This document shows, in pieces, positions 9,873 through 18,876 of a stretch of DNA of 64,000 nucleotides. How positions within the stretch are numbered: position 1 is the first letter of the stretch; every line of letters starts with the position of its first letter. A program made the position numbers and the translations under genes. The stretch is from Tellurirhabdus bombi (GTDB lineage Bacteria > Bacteroidota > Bacteroidia > Cytophagales > Spirosomataceae): contig NZ_CP090557.1 of assembly GCF_021484805.1 (NCBI RefSeq), forward strand, positions 1,996,001 through 2,060,000. The letters are read 5' to 3'. The notes under the pieces were generated by a model. The model searched no databases. It saw only the letters and a list, made by a program, of their open reading frames with translations, and had not been told where the DNA came from.

Positions 9873-10274
9873 AGCGATTATATGATAGTTTTTCGATGTA
9901 AAAAGTAGACAAATTAACTGAAGGCAACGGGCTTATAACTGGAATGAATCTTTAAAGATACTACCAAGGTGGACACAAAATCAAACAAGATGGTTCGCGT
10001 TGTTGCCACATCCTAAGAATTATCAAAGTCTACTAAGTGTATTGAGATCCTGTTAGCGCCTTAGAAAGAACAACTTAGCATTAGTCCATCGGATACAGGG
10101 TCTAAAAAAGTTGAAAGTTGTATTCGGGGAACAAATGAAAATTTGTTTATAAAACACTGATTACTAATTACTTGGGTCAATATAACCTAAAAGTTTCAGA
10201 AAAAAATGATTAGTTAATTAATTTTATAAAGTGGTTATATTTAAAAATTAGCCTTAGGAAACCTGTTAAAGTTG

Positions 10275-10305
10275 TTGGAAATCAGTTAAGAAGTTTCTAC
10301 TTTTG
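10275..10305 (+). promoter_or_regulatory. Promoter of rpmE2
   Basis: TTG at 10275-10277, 20 bp, then TACTTTTG at 10298-10305, an exact TAnnTTTG. Transcription should start near 10311, giving a leader of about 60 nt. Confidence 0.65.
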
Positions 10306-10323
10306 CAGTCCTTTTAGTGAATC

Positions 10324-10338
10324 ATCCGCATGGCGGAT
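10324..10338 (+). promoter_or_regulatory. Leader hairpin before rpmE2
   Basis: ATCCGC-atg-GCGGAT forms a compact 6-bp hairpin in the predicted mRNA leader, 33 bp before the L31 start codon. Ribosomal-protein leaders often carry such stems for autoregulation, but this one is only a structural candidate. Confidence 0.35.
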
Positions 10339-10371
10339 CGCTTGGAAACCGATTAATAGAGCCATTATATT

Positions 10372-10614
10372 ATGAAACAAGGTATTCATCCAGATTATCG
10401 GGAAGTGGTTTTCTGGGATATGTCTAGTGACTACAAATTCATTTCTCGTTCAACTGTTCAAACGAGAGAGACGATTGACTTCGAAGGCCAAACTTATCCC
10501 GTTGTGAAACTGGAGGTTAGCTCGCAATCGCACCCATTCTACACCGGTAAAAACGTACTTCTTGATACGGCTGGTCGCGTAGATAAATTCTTGAAACGGT
10601 ACGGCAAAAAATAG
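10372..10614 (+). CDS. rpmE2: 50S ribosomal protein L31, type B
   Basis: The 80-residue protein matches L31: start [19 protein letters not shown], middle [11 protein letters not shown], end [12 protein letters not shown]. It lacks the Cys pairs of zinc-binding L31, so it is the zinc-free type B form. L31 sits on the central protuberance of the large subunit. It is a single-gene unit with its own promoter and a strong terminator. Confidence 0.96.
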   Translation: MKQGIHPDYREVVFWDMSSDYKFISRSTVQTRETIDFEGQTYPVVKLEVSSQSHPFYTGKNVLLDTAGRVDKFLKRYGKK

Positions 10615-10636
10615 TTTTTGTACGTTAAGGTCTTTT

Positions 10637-10670
10637 AAAAGCCCCCTCGGATTAGTCCGAGGGGGCTTTT
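10637..10670 (+). terminator. rpmE2 terminator
   Basis: Perfect 15-bp stem (AAAAGCCCCCTCGGA / TCCGAGGGGGCTTTT) with a 4-nt loop, followed by more T residues. Confidence 0.85.
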
Positions 10671-10711
10671 TTATGCTCTGTTGTCTAACAATCGAAAGCC
10701 AGCAGTCAGTA

Positions 10712-10790
10712 TTGCAAATAGGAGAGGCTCTTTTTAGACAAATAATTCTGCAATTTTTGCAATAAGTTTTTGTTTTCTGTTGCAAAAAAT
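10712..10790. promoter_or_regulatory. Cluster of TTGCAA motifs upstream of susC-like gene
   Basis: TTGCAAA at 10712, the 13-bp palindrome TGCAATTTTTGCA at 10749-10761, and TTGCAAA at 10780 lie within 80 bp before the SusC start. Repeated half-sites of this kind could bind a regulator. No protein is assigned. Confidence 0.3.
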
Positions 10791-10826
10791 GAGAAAAAGC
10801 GCGTAGTTACGCCTTGATAATGGATT

Positions 10827-13800
10827 TTGTTCAAAATTAACCTAGTTCCTTCCAATTCCAGTACGATTTGTAAACCTAAACAGCCATTTTCATGGCAAAA
10901 CCCTATGACAAAACAATTACTTCTGCAAGTTTTGCTTGCCAGAGTAAGGCAAGTATCGATTACTCAAGTTGCTCTTGTTCTTCTTGGCACCCATTTCAGC
11001 CACGTTGTTAGTGCTACTGGATCAGTGGAGAATCCATTAGTAGTTCACTCAAAAACAGCGGATGTTGCGGTAACGGGTAGAGTAACGGATGAGACCAACG
11101 CCGGCCTACCCGGTGTTAGTGTTATTATAAAAGGATCACAGAAAGGAACGACAACGGATGTCGATGGTCAGTATAAACTGGACGTGCCTGAAAACGGTGC
11201 TACGCTTATCTTTTCCTTTGTGGGTTATTTATCCCAGGAAGTAGTGGTAGGTAACCAGATATCAATTAATGTAAGCCTTAAAGCCGACAACAAGGTTTTA
11301 GAAGAAGTGGTGGTCATTGGTTATGGTACTGCTCGGAAAAGTGACTTAACCGGCTCCGTATCAGGCGTGAAGGCTGATCAAATCATGGAACGGCCTGCTC
11401 CTTCGCTGAATCAGGCGCTTTCTGGCCGGATGCCCGGTGTACAGGTAAACACCAATTCAGGTCGGCCTGGTGGACGAAGCACCATTCGGATTCGCGGGTT
11501 CAGCTCCATTAACTCATCGAATAACCCACTTTATGTGGTTGATGGTGTAATGCTACCACAAGGAAACCAGAGCCAGTTCAGCTCTGCCATTGACTACATC
11601 AACCCGAACGATATTGTCTCGGTTGAGGTTTTGAAAGATGCCTCTTCGACGGCTATTTACGGAGCGCGGGGCGCTAACGGGGTTATCCTGGTCACTACGA
11701 AAAAAGGAAAAGCCGGTGAAGGTCAGGTAACGTACAACGCCGATTTTAGTGTCAACACCATTGGGCCAAACCGCCCCCGCGTACTGAACGCGAAGGAATA
11801 CCTACAAGTCGAAGAATTGGCGTACAAGAACATTGAAAAATACGATCCGGCTGGCTGGGCTGCTGGAAAATATACCAACTTGGATCCTATTCCTAGAAGA
11901 AGACAATTTAGTGCGGCCCATCCAGGCGTGTTTGATGCCAATTTAAATCCGCTTTATGATACGGACTGGTTTAAAGAAACAACGCAAAACAAACTGTCGC
12001 AAAACCACCAGTTAGGTTTTAGCGGCGGTAACGAGCGCACGCAATATTCGTTGTCGCTGGGCTACCGGAGCGATGAAGGTCTGATTAAAACATCTTACAT
12101 GAAACGGTATTCGGGTCGTTTTACCGTTGATGATCAGGTGAAAAAATGGTTGAAAGTTGGTGGTACGTTGAGCTACAACAACCAAACGGAAAACCTGGTC
12201 GATATCAATGACGCCGTTGCTCGTCAGATTGTGGAAGACTTCCCGTTCCTGCCGGTAAAATATGCCGATGGTACGTACGCCAGCAACCGCGATTACCCAA
12301 GTGCGGAAGGTTCGTTCAGCTCCATGCACCGCTTGATGGATCGTCGGTATATCCTGAACACTCAAACGACACTAGGAAGCTTATACAGTAACATCAATCT
12401 GGCTAAAGGGCTGGAAATGCGGACGGTATTGGGGGTTAATATCCTAACGCAGGAAAATAACGAATCGCAGACCCGGACGCTGAACCCAGGTCAGTTTGGT
12501 AACGCAGCTGGTCGAAATCAGAAAGAAACGTTCTGGTCACTGGAAAATTACCTGACCTACAACAAGCAAATCGGCACTGACCACAACATCACCGCTTTAT
12601 TGGGGATTTCGTGGCAGGAAACTAATTTCTTCAGAATTAGCGCCACTGTTCAAAACTTTGCGACGGACTACTTTGGATTCAATAACCTGGGTGCCGGGGC
12701 TACAAACCCGCAGGTGCAATCCGATGCCCGCCGTTTTGCGTTTAACTCGTATTTCGGTCGGATCAACTATAGCTTAAAAGAAAAATACCTCTTGACCTTT
12801 ACCGGTCGGGCCGATGGTTCGTCTAAGTTCGGTACCAACCACAAATTTGCCTTCTTCCCATCAGCGGCAGCGGCATGGCGGGTATCTGAAGAAGACTTCC
12901 TGAAAGGTAACGCGCTGGTTTCTAACCTGAAGTTCCGCGCCAGCTTTGGTTTAACCGGTAACTCCGAGATTCCGCCTTATTCATCATTAGCGCTGCTGAG
13001 CTCGAACTACTCAACGATTTACGGAGACTCGCGGGCGAACGGAACTGGTCTCGACCGTCTGGCTAACCCTGATTTGCGTTGGGAAAAAACAGCCCAGACT
13101 GACGTTGGTCTGGAAATCGGATTGTTCAGAGGCCGGGTTTCACTCGAAGCGGATTACTACTACCGGAAAACCACGGACATGCTACTTGATGCGCCGGTGC
13201 CCCGTACCAGCGGTTACGCCACGATTCGTCAAAACGTTGGTTCGATGCAAAACCAGGGCTTCGAGTTTGGTCTGAATACAGTGAACATTGATCAGGGTGG
13301 ATTCTCCTGGAACACGACGTTCAACATCTCAATGAACCGCAACAAAGTGCTTTCGCTGGCAACGCCATCGGATATCTTCAACGTGGGTGGTCCTAACTTT
13401 ACAAACCCGACCAACATCATTCGGATTGGCGAACCCGTTGGTTCATTCTGGGGCTTGACTCGCCTGGGAACCTGGAGCGAAGCAGAGCGCGAAGAAGCGG
13501 CTAAATTTACCAGCTACCGGAACAACCTGACAATGTTGCCGGGTGATATCAAATACCTGGATGTAAACGGCGATAAAATCATTAACGATGCCGACCGGAG
13601 CATTATCGGAAACGGTAGCCCGAAAGGGTGGGGTGCTCTGACGAACAATTTCCGCTTCAAAAACTTCGATGCTACGCTTGAGCTTCAATTTATGTACGGC
13701 AACGACGTTATGTTGATGAACTTGCACGCCAGCGAAGACCGCCAGGCCCTGGCCAACAGCTATTCTTCAGTATTGAATGCCTGGAGACCGGATAACCAAA

Positions 13801-14135
13801 ATACGCCTATCGCCGAAATTCGGGAAACGCGGGCAGGCTATGTTACCAACGTAGATAGCCACTGGATTAAGAATGGTTCGTTCCTGCGTGGTCGTAACCT
13901 GCTTTTGGGTTACACGTTCCCCGCTCAGGTGACCAACCGGATTAAACTGAACCGCCTGCGTCTGTACGCTACGGTGCAAAACTTCTTCCTGCTGATGGAA
14001 GATCCAATCGTTGGTGATCCAGAGGTAACGCCTACTAACCAGGGTGACGGAAACAGCGCCTTCTCGCAAGGTATGATCTGGCACAATTATCCGAAGCCAA
14101 CAACGTATATGTTGGGTATTCAAATTGGTCTGTAA
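10827..14135 (+). CDS. SusC/RagA-family TonB-dependent outer-membrane transporter (orphan pair)
   Basis: A 1102-residue TonB-dependent receptor. After the leader comes a carboxypeptidase-regulatory-like domain (about 78-155, VTGRVTDETNAGLPGVSVII), the SusC linker EVVVIGYGTARKSDLTGSV, a plug domain (LYVVDGVMLP, VEVLKDASSTAIYGARGANG) and a 22-strand-type beta barrel to the end. It imports ligand bound by its SusD partner, encoded 29 bp downstream. The true start may be the internal ATG at 10905 (MTKQLLLQVLL), because the first 26 residues are not leader-like. No degradative enzyme is adjacent, so the substrate is unknown. Confidence 0.93.
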   Translation: MFKINLVPSNSSTICKPKQPFSWQNPMTKQLLLQVLLARVRQVSITQVALVLLGTHFSHVVSATGSVENPLVVHSKTADVAVTGRVTDETNAGLPGVSVIIKGSQKGTTTDVDGQYKLDVPENGATLIFSFVGYLSQEVVVGNQISINVSLKADNKVLEEVVVIGYGTARKSDLTGSVSGVKADQIMERPAPSLNQALSGRMPGVQVNTNSGRPGGRSTIRIRGFSSINSSNNPLYVVDGVMLPQGNQSQFSSAIDYINPNDIVSVEVLKDASSTAIYGARGANGVILVTTKKGKAGEGQVTYNADFSVNTIGPNRPRVLNAKEYLQVEELAYKNIEKYDPAGWAAGKYTNLDPIPRRRQFSAAHPGVFDANLNPLYDTDWFKETTQNKLSQNHQLGFSGGNERTQYSLSLGYRSDEGLIKTSYMKRYSGRFTVDDQVKKWLKVGGTLSYNNQTENLVDINDAVARQIVEDFPFLPVKYADGTYASNRDYPSAEGSFSSMHRLMDRRYILNTQTTLGSLYSNINLAKGLEMRTVLGVNILTQENNESQTRTLNPGQFGNAAGRNQKETFWSLENYLTYNKQIGTDHNITALLGISWQETNFFRISATVQNFATDYFGFNNLGAGATNPQVQSDARRFAFNSYFGRINYSLKEKYLLTFTGRADGSSKFGTNHKFAFFPSAAAAWRVSEEDFLKGNALVSNLKFRASFGLTGNSEIPPYSSLALLSSNYSTIYGDSRANGTGLDRLANPDLRWEKTAQTDVGLEIGLFRGRVSLEADYYYRKTTDMLLDAPVPRTSGYATIRQNVGSMQNQGFEFGLNTVNIDQGGFSWNTTFNISMNRNKVLSLATPSDIFNVGGPNFTNPTNIIRIGEPVGSFWGLTRLGTWSEAEREEAAKFTSYRNNLTMLPGDIKYLDVNGDKIINDADRSIIGNGSPKGWGALTNNFRFKNFDATLELQFMYGNDVMLMNLHASEDRQALANSYSSVLNAWRPDNQNTPIAEIRETRAGYVTNVDSHWIKNGSFLRGRNLLLGYTFPAQVTNRIKLNRLRLYATVQNFFLLMEDPIVGDPEVTPTNQGDGNSAFSQGMIWHNYPKPTTYMLGIQIGL

Positions 14136-14164
14136 GCATTAAATACACTCAAAAGAAATTTGCA

Positions 14165-15724
14165 ATGAAGTACACAATCATAAAAAATATAAACAAGGCA
14201 ATTCTGGTTGGCGCGGTCTTGGTCGGTCCTGCCGGTTGCTCCGACTTCCTGGATGAGCAGGCTCCGTCGAACTTAACCACCGACATCTTCTATACCATTC
14301 CCGATCACGCGGAGGCGGCGCTCGCCACGGTCTATGACCGCTTGCGGTTCATGGGAGAAGGTGCCAATATCTTTTCGAACAACTGGCAGTTGCTGGAAGC
14401 CATGACGGGTACTTCCACGACGGAAACCGCCCAGAACTCAGACTTGAACAACTTGTATAGCTTGTCACACGACGGAAATACAACGCACATTGTCAACTAC
14501 TGGAACGGTTTGTACCGGGTTATTGCGCAGGCAAATCAGCTGCTTGAGCAGGTACCAAAAATCACGATGCCAGATGCGCAGAAAACCAAAATCTTGGGCG
14601 AAGCGCGGTTCCTGCGGGCGGGTGCATACTTCACGGCTGTTCAGTTGTGGGGTGATGTGCCGCTGATTACCAAGCCTCAAACTATTTATTCTGAGGATTT
14701 TAAGCCAACCAGAGCATCTAAGGAAGATGTATACAAATTGATTGTGGAAGACCTTCTGGCCGCCGAAGCTGCTGGTTTGCCGTGGATGGACGTAAGCGGA
14801 CGGGTTAACCTGGCCGCTGTGAAAACGCAGCTGTCGAAAGTATACCTGACAATGGCGGGTTTTCCGCTGAGCAAAGGCGCATCGCACTACAAATTAGCAG
14901 CCGATAAAGCCTTTGAGGTAATTACCTACGCCAATGCGAATCCAACTACAATTAACTTGTTTACTACCTACGAAGATGTGCACAATGAACGGACAGAAAA
15001 CCGGTTGGAGCATCTTTTCATGTTGCAATACAACGCGATTGTAGCGAGCAATCCGATGGACAATTTCTACGGAAACTTCAAGCCCATCAACTACAACGGT
15101 CCGACCGGAACGGGAAGCTCTGTACCCACAAGATCGTTCTACGATTCGTACGAAAAAGGAGATTTGCGGGCTAAGGATCAGGAGGGCTACTTCTATACAA
15201 CGTATTTCACCAACGGGACAGGCGCGCGGTTTGAGCTAGGAGCACCTTATGTGTTCAAGCACTTTAACCGCATTGCCAACGGAACGCAGGGTGTGGCGGG
15301 AACTCGCTTAAATAACCTGAATGTACCGCAGATTCGCTATGCCGAAACGCTGTTGTTGTACGCCGAAGCACAAAACGAAGTGGGTGGACCAACGCAGGCA
15401 GCCTATGACGCCATGAAGCGCATCCGCGACCGGGCTAAACTGACTACGCCGGCTTTAGGAACCTATACACAAGCTACCTTCCGGGAGGCCGTGTGGCGGG
15501 AGCGCTGGCACGAACTGGCTTACGAACAAATCACCTGGTTTGATATGGTTCGTCTGCGTAAAGTATACAACGAAAAAACAAACGGATTCGACAATTTCGT
15601 GGGTCACATCAACCTCAGCACCAACAAAGCGCTGGAAGAAAAGCATTTACTGCTGCCTATTCCAAGACAGGAAATGCTGAATAACCCGAATCTGAAAACG
15701 CAGAATCCAGGATATCCAAACTAA
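14165..15724 (+). CDS. SusD/RagB-family substrate-binding outer-membrane lipoprotein
   Basis: The 519-residue partner of the preceding SusC. It has a lipoprotein leader with Cys in GPAGCSDFLDE (about residue 21), followed by the SusD TPR-like helical scaffold (LGEARFLRAGAYFTAVQLWGD is a family hallmark) and the C-terminal RagB region (ERWHELAYEQITWFDMVRL, ending NPNLKTQNPGYPN). SusD caps SusC and delivers oligosaccharides or peptides. No nearby enzymes reveal the ligand. Confidence 0.93.
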   Translation: MKYTIIKNINKAILVGAVLVGPAGCSDFLDEQAPSNLTTDIFYTIPDHAEAALATVYDRLRFMGEGANIFSNNWQLLEAMTGTSTTETAQNSDLNNLYSLSHDGNTTHIVNYWNGLYRVIAQANQLLEQVPKITMPDAQKTKILGEARFLRAGAYFTAVQLWGDVPLITKPQTIYSEDFKPTRASKEDVYKLIVEDLLAAEAAGLPWMDVSGRVNLAAVKTQLSKVYLTMAGFPLSKGASHYKLAADKAFEVITYANANPTTINLFTTYEDVHNERTENRLEHLFMLQYNAIVASNPMDNFYGNFKPINYNGPTGTGSSVPTRSFYDSYEKGDLRAKDQEGYFYTTYFTNGTGARFELGAPYVFKHFNRIANGTQGVAGTRLNNLNVPQIRYAETLLLYAEAQNEVGGPTQAAYDAMKRIRDRAKLTTPALGTYTQATFREAVWRERWHELAYEQITWFDMVRLRKVYNEKTNGFDNFVGHINLSTNKALEEKHLLLPIPRQEMLNNPNLKTQNPGYPN

Positions 15725-15743
15725 GTCAACTTGCTAAAAACGT

Positions 15744-15775
15744 ACGCCCCGGCTAGAAATAGTCGGGGCGTTTTT
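15744..15775 (+). terminator. susCD terminator
   Basis: Stem ACGCCCCGGCT / AGTCGGGGCGT (11 positions, one G.U) followed by TTTTT, 20 bp after the susD stop. Confidence 0.8.
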
Positions 15776-15788
15776 ATGGCTGTCTGTA

Positions 15789-15830
15789 GCTAAAAAAGCC
15801 CTTACTGCATGCAGTAAGGGCTTTTTTAGC
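15789..15830. terminator. 42-bp perfect palindrome, bidirectional terminator
   Basis: The 21-bp arms are exact inverse complements, with A/T runs at both ends, between the convergent susD and dedA genes. It can stop transcription from either side and is a backup to the 15744 terminator on the plus strand. Confidence 0.75.
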
Positions 15831-15844
15831 TAATCGTAGGTCGG

Positions 15845-16495
15845 TTAAACAGTAGCCCGGCGTAGCTTCACTTTGACAAATTGAATAATCATCGGCAAGA
15901 TTGAGAAACCGATGATCGCGAAAACTACTAACTCGAAGTTATTTTTGACAATGGGTATATTACCGCACAAATAGCCCAGCATGGTAATACCAAATACCCA
16001 TAAGATTGCACCAGCAACGCAGTAGGTGATATATTTTGAATACTCCATGCTGCCGGCACCCGCTACAAACGGAGCAATGGTCCGAACGATGGGGATGAAA
16101 CGCGCCATAATGACTGTTTTACCACCGTGCTTGTGGTAAAAAGCTTCTGTTTCAGTAATATACTCCCGCTTAAAGAACAGGATTCGCTCGCGCATTTTGA
16201 TCTGTTTACCCAGAAACTTACCAACTATATAATTGACGTTGTCGCCCAGCAGCGCCGCAACAATCAACAGCGGAATCATGATTTTTACGTCCAGGGCACC
16301 TGTCGAAGCCGCCAGCGCACCTGCCGCAAACAGCAGCGAGTCGCCAGGTAACAGAGGCATAATAATAAAGCCCGTCTCAACGAAGACAATCAGGAATAAA
16401 ATGGCGTAAGTCAGCGTGCCATACTCATTAATGATGTCTGCCAGATGCTTGTCCAGGTGAAGAAAAAAATCAAGAATTGTGTGAATCAGTTCCAT
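15845..16495 (-). CDS. DedA-family (VTT domain) membrane protein
   Basis: A 216-residue polytopic protein. DedA hallmarks are present: ETGFIIMPLLPGDSLLF (re-entrant Glu/Gly-Asp motif), LLGDNVNYIVGKFLG, and MARFIPIVRTIAPFVAGAGSM (F/R-x3-P-x2-R motif). DedA proteins act in lipid scrambling and proton-dependent envelope homeostasis. It starts 12 bp after the phosphosulfolactate synthase gene on the same strand, so the two are probably cotranscribed. Confidence 0.92.
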   Translation of the reverse strand: MELIHTILDFFLHLDKHLADIINEYGTLTYAILFLIVFVETGFIIMPLLPGDSLLFAAGALAASTGALDVKIMIPLLIVAALLGDNVNYIVGKFLGKQIKMRERILFFKREYITETEAFYHKHGGKTVIMARFIPIVRTIAPFVAGAGSMEYSKYITYCVAGAILWVFGITMLGYLCGNIPIVKNNFELVVFAIIGFSILPMIIQFVKVKLRRATV

Positions 16496-16507
16496 GAAGG
16501 AGGTTAG

Positions 16508-17302
16508 TTAATTGTGGGGATAAGCAGAAGAAACAGCGCCATTTCCGTCCAGAAACTGAGTGAACGTATCACTACGTAAGCCCAAACGGATGGTCTCCAG
16601 CGAGATCAGTTCGTTAGGAGCAATGTTTCCTAAATTGACATTCGCGCCTAATAATTTTACGAACCAAACCTGCTGGGCTTTTTGAGGAGCCTCCCAGATG
16701 ATCCGTTCAAAAGGTACTTGAGTAAGGATTTCTTCAACCAGGCCTTGCCGTACTTCCCCACTTGCCCGGAAAAGTCCAACATTGCCACTTTCGCGGGCTT
16801 CACCGATCACTTTCCAGGCTCCGGCATCTAATTCGGCCTGCATCAGTTGAATCCACTTATAAGGAGGAATAATTTTTGCTTCGTCTTTAGAGCCAACTTC
16901 CGATAAAACAACGACTTGCGTTGCTAACTGGCGGATGTATTCCAGCTTGTCGCCTTGCTTCATCTCAATAGACCCATCGGAAACTTCAGCGTGTTCCAGC
17001 TTGTATTTGTCCAGCAGACGGCGGTAATCCTCAAATTGATTGCGGACAATAAAGGCTTCGAATAAAGTCCCGCCAAAATAAACCGGAATCCCTGCTTCCC
17101 GGTAGAGGCGTAATTTGTCGTCGAGGTTTGGAGTGACGAAGGAGGTAGCCCAGCCTAACTTTACAATATCTACATAAGAGGCTGATGTTTCCAGGAAATC
17201 TTCCACCTGACGGCAACTGAGTCCTTTATCCATCACCATTGTCATCCCGTGTATACGGGGCTTTGTGGTACGCTCTGGGATTTGGGTAAGTGTATAATTC
17301 AT
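16508..17302 (-). CDS. Phosphosulfolactate synthase (ComA family)
   Basis: A 264-residue TIM-barrel protein of the ComA family, which adds sulfite to phosphoenolpyruvate to form (2R)-phosphosulfolactate. Visible family segments include RIHGMTMVMDKGLSCRQVED, DIVKLGWATSF, PVYFGGTLFEAF and AEVSDGSIEM. In methanogens this starts coenzyme M synthesis. In this lineage, which often makes sulfonolipids, it may feed a sulfolactate or cysteate pathway (inference). The only partner is the downstream DedA gene; ComB and ComC homologues are not in the window. Confidence 0.85.
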   Translation of the reverse strand: MNYTLTQIPERTTKPRIHGMTMVMDKGLSCRQVEDFLETSASYVDIVKLGWATSFVTPNLDDKLRLYREAGIPVYFGGTLFEAFIVRNQFEDYRRLLDKYKLEHAEVSDGSIEMKQGDKLEYIRQLATQVVVLSEVGSKDEAKIIPPYKWIQLMQAELDAGAWKVIGEARESGNVGLFRASGEVRQGLVEEILTQVPFERIIWEAPQKAQQVWFVKLLGANVNLGNIAPNELISLETIRLGLRSDTFTQFLDGNGAVSSAYPHN

Positions 17303-17419
17303 CAGAGGTTATTACATCGGATAAGTCAAAAAAACGCCTAAAAGTAATATAAGTCCGCCTACCTCCCAACAAAATCCATAAAATATCCAGTGTTAAGGAT
17401 ATTTAACTTAGTTAAATGC

Positions 17420-17427
17420 TATTTTTG
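17420..17427 (+). promoter_or_regulatory. -7 element before the thioesterase gene
   Basis: TATTTTTG matches TAnnTTTG exactly and lies 16 bp before the ATG at 17444. This supports that ATG over the upstream one at 17390. Confidence 0.5.
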
Positions 17428-17443
17428 TCTGAAACCATTCTCT

Positions 17444-17896
17444 ATGAATAGCCCAGAAATTAATTCCCGCCTTCAATTTTTCCAGTCTATGATTGGCCAG
17501 GATATGCGACAGAGTATTTCACCTCTTGGGCGATGGCTCAACGGTGTACTTCGGGTAGCTGAACAAGGCTCATTAACAGCCGATTATGTAGTTCGGGAAG
17601 AGATGTGTAACCCCATGCAAGTTCTGCACGGTGGGACGGTGTCGGCTATGCTGGACGACTTAATTGGGGCAACCGTTTATTCACTGGGGCGTGAATACGC
17701 ATATACGTCCATTAATTTGTCGGTTGATTTTTTGCACGCTGCCAGACTAGGCGAAACGGTTACCGCTACGGCGCGGATTGTGCGGGCGGGAAAAAACGTC
17801 ATTCATGCCGAAGGCGTTCTGGTGGCGGAAGACGGGAAATTAGTTGCTAAAGCATCTTCTAACCTAGTGCAAACTTCGCTTAAGTTACCCTTTTGA
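17444..17896 (+). CDS. PaaI-family hotdog thioesterase
   Basis: A 150-residue hotdog-fold protein with the PaaI signature HGGTVSAMLDDLIGATVYSL in the middle and a C-terminal strand pair (GKNVIHAEGVLVAEDGKLVA). Such enzymes hydrolyse acyl-CoA thioesters in the cytoplasm, often aromatic or housekeeping acyl groups. A longer reading from 17390 would add 18 residues, but a promoter element at 17420 argues for the ATG at 17444. It is a monocistronic gene, and its substrate is not evident from context. Confidence 0.85.
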   Translation: MNSPEINSRLQFFQSMIGQDMRQSISPLGRWLNGVLRVAEQGSLTADYVVREEMCNPMQVLHGGTVSAMLDDLIGATVYSLGREYAYTSINLSVDFLHAARLGETVTATARIVRAGKNVIHAEGVLVAEDGKLVAKASSNLVQTSLKLPF

Positions 17897-17945
17897 CGCT
17901 CCATGAGGAGGCGCATCGTAGCGTCGCAAACCAGCTGAAAAACAA

Positions 17946-17979
17946 TAAAGGCTACCGTTCGTCATAACAGTAGCCTTTA
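17946..17979. terminator. Hairpin between convergent thioesterase and Crp/Fnr genes
   Basis: TAAAGGCTAC and GTAGCCTTTA form a 10-bp stem with a 14-nt loop. The minus strand continues with a T-rich TTGTTTTTC, so it can terminate the regulator gene. The plus-strand T tract is weak. Confidence 0.55.
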
Positions 17980-18116
17980 CACTATTAGCTATAAGCTTAA
18001 GACACCCAAACTGCGTTCAGTTGGCCGACCGAACGACAGTTTGGCTTGGCAAAGTTACTATATTGTTAATAGAAAGAAGTTGCTTTAAAGCAATTTCTTT
18101 CACGGTCTTAAGGGAG

Positions 18117-18737
18117 CTATGTATACAAATATGAATTTTCAGTAACCAAGGCAAATTGGTTCTTCATTTTTACGCCGCGCAGCCGGCTCAGCGTAAATTT
18201 AGAGATACCCAAATAGGAGGCAATGTATTTGTTTGGCGCTCGTTGACTAATGAGCGGATAATGGTGGCAAAAGAAGTGATACCGCTCAGGAGCGTTTTTA
18301 ATCTTTAGCATTCGAATGCGTTGTTCCTGCCGCAAAAGCGAGTATTCAACCAAAAGGCGTCCCCAATAGTTTAAAGAAGGAAACTCCTGATAAAGATGCT
18401 GAAGATCCTCGTAACCAATGGATAAAAGAAGCGTGTCTTCCAACAGCCGGATGGTCTCAAAGGAGGGTAGGCGGTTTAAAAAGCTGGAGATAGAACAAAC
18501 GAAGCTTTCATCGTCAAGCATCCAGGAAGTGACTTCGCTATCATCCTGCTGGTAGTAGGCCATCACCAAACCACTAACCACAAAATAAAGCTGGTTGGAG
18601 ACTTCGCCTTCCTTGAGCAGGTAAGTGCCTTTGGGCAGTTTGGCTTCCTTTAGGCAGCTTATCAAAGCCTGCCGGAGGGGATCGCTCATGGAAGGTGCAG
18701 TCTTGAAATAGTTAAAAAAGCTCTCGTGAGATTTCAT
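18117..18737 (-). CDS. Crp/Fnr-family transcriptional regulator
   Basis: About 206 residues from the ATG at 18737 (a longer frame starts at 18758). The N-terminal part is a cyclic-nucleotide-binding beta-roll (KGTYLLKEGEVSNQLYFVVSGLVMAYY, about 40-65) but without the full Arg/Ser cAMP-binding cassette. The C-terminal winged helix contains NKYIASYLGISKFTLSRLR (about 168-186). Many such proteins occur in Bacteroidota with unknown effectors. No adjacent target operon is obvious; the divergent DUF2141 gene is a candidate. Confidence 0.85.
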   Translation of the reverse strand: MKSHESFFNYFKTAPSMSDPLRQALISCLKEAKLPKGTYLLKEGEVSNQLYFVVSGLVMAYYQQDDSEVTSWMLDDESFVCSISSFLNRLPSFETIRLLEDTLLLSIGYEDLQHLYQEFPSLNYWGRLLVEYSLLRQEQRIRMLKIKNAPERYHFFCHHYPLISQRAPNKYIASYLGISKFTLSRLRGVKMKNQFALVTENSYLYT

Positions 18738-18876
18738 ACAAAATAGTCGCCTGAGCAACTTATAGCTTAGATAGGTATTGGCTTGATTTCGACGCTATTA
18801 TTAGAATTTTGTCACTTGAGGAAGCAATAATTATCAGTTTTTGTTTTGTTACTAAAGGCGTTTTCAGGAAGGTTAA

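Larger units (their letters stand above)
9873..10371. other. Divergent intergenic region nrdA / rpmE2
   Basis: A 499-bp AT-rich divergent spacer with no convincing gene on either strand. The right end holds the L31 promoter (10275-10305) and leader hairpin (10324-10338). The left end must hold the nrdA promoter; TACTTTTT on the minus strand near 9905 is a one-mismatch candidate. The middle (about 9960-10250) shows nothing I can assign. Confidence 0.5.

Noticed and set aside
9873-10371. Possible NrdR box upstream of nrdA
   Set aside because: No 16-bp palindrome like ACACTATATATTGTGT was found, only loosely similar AT-rich stretches.
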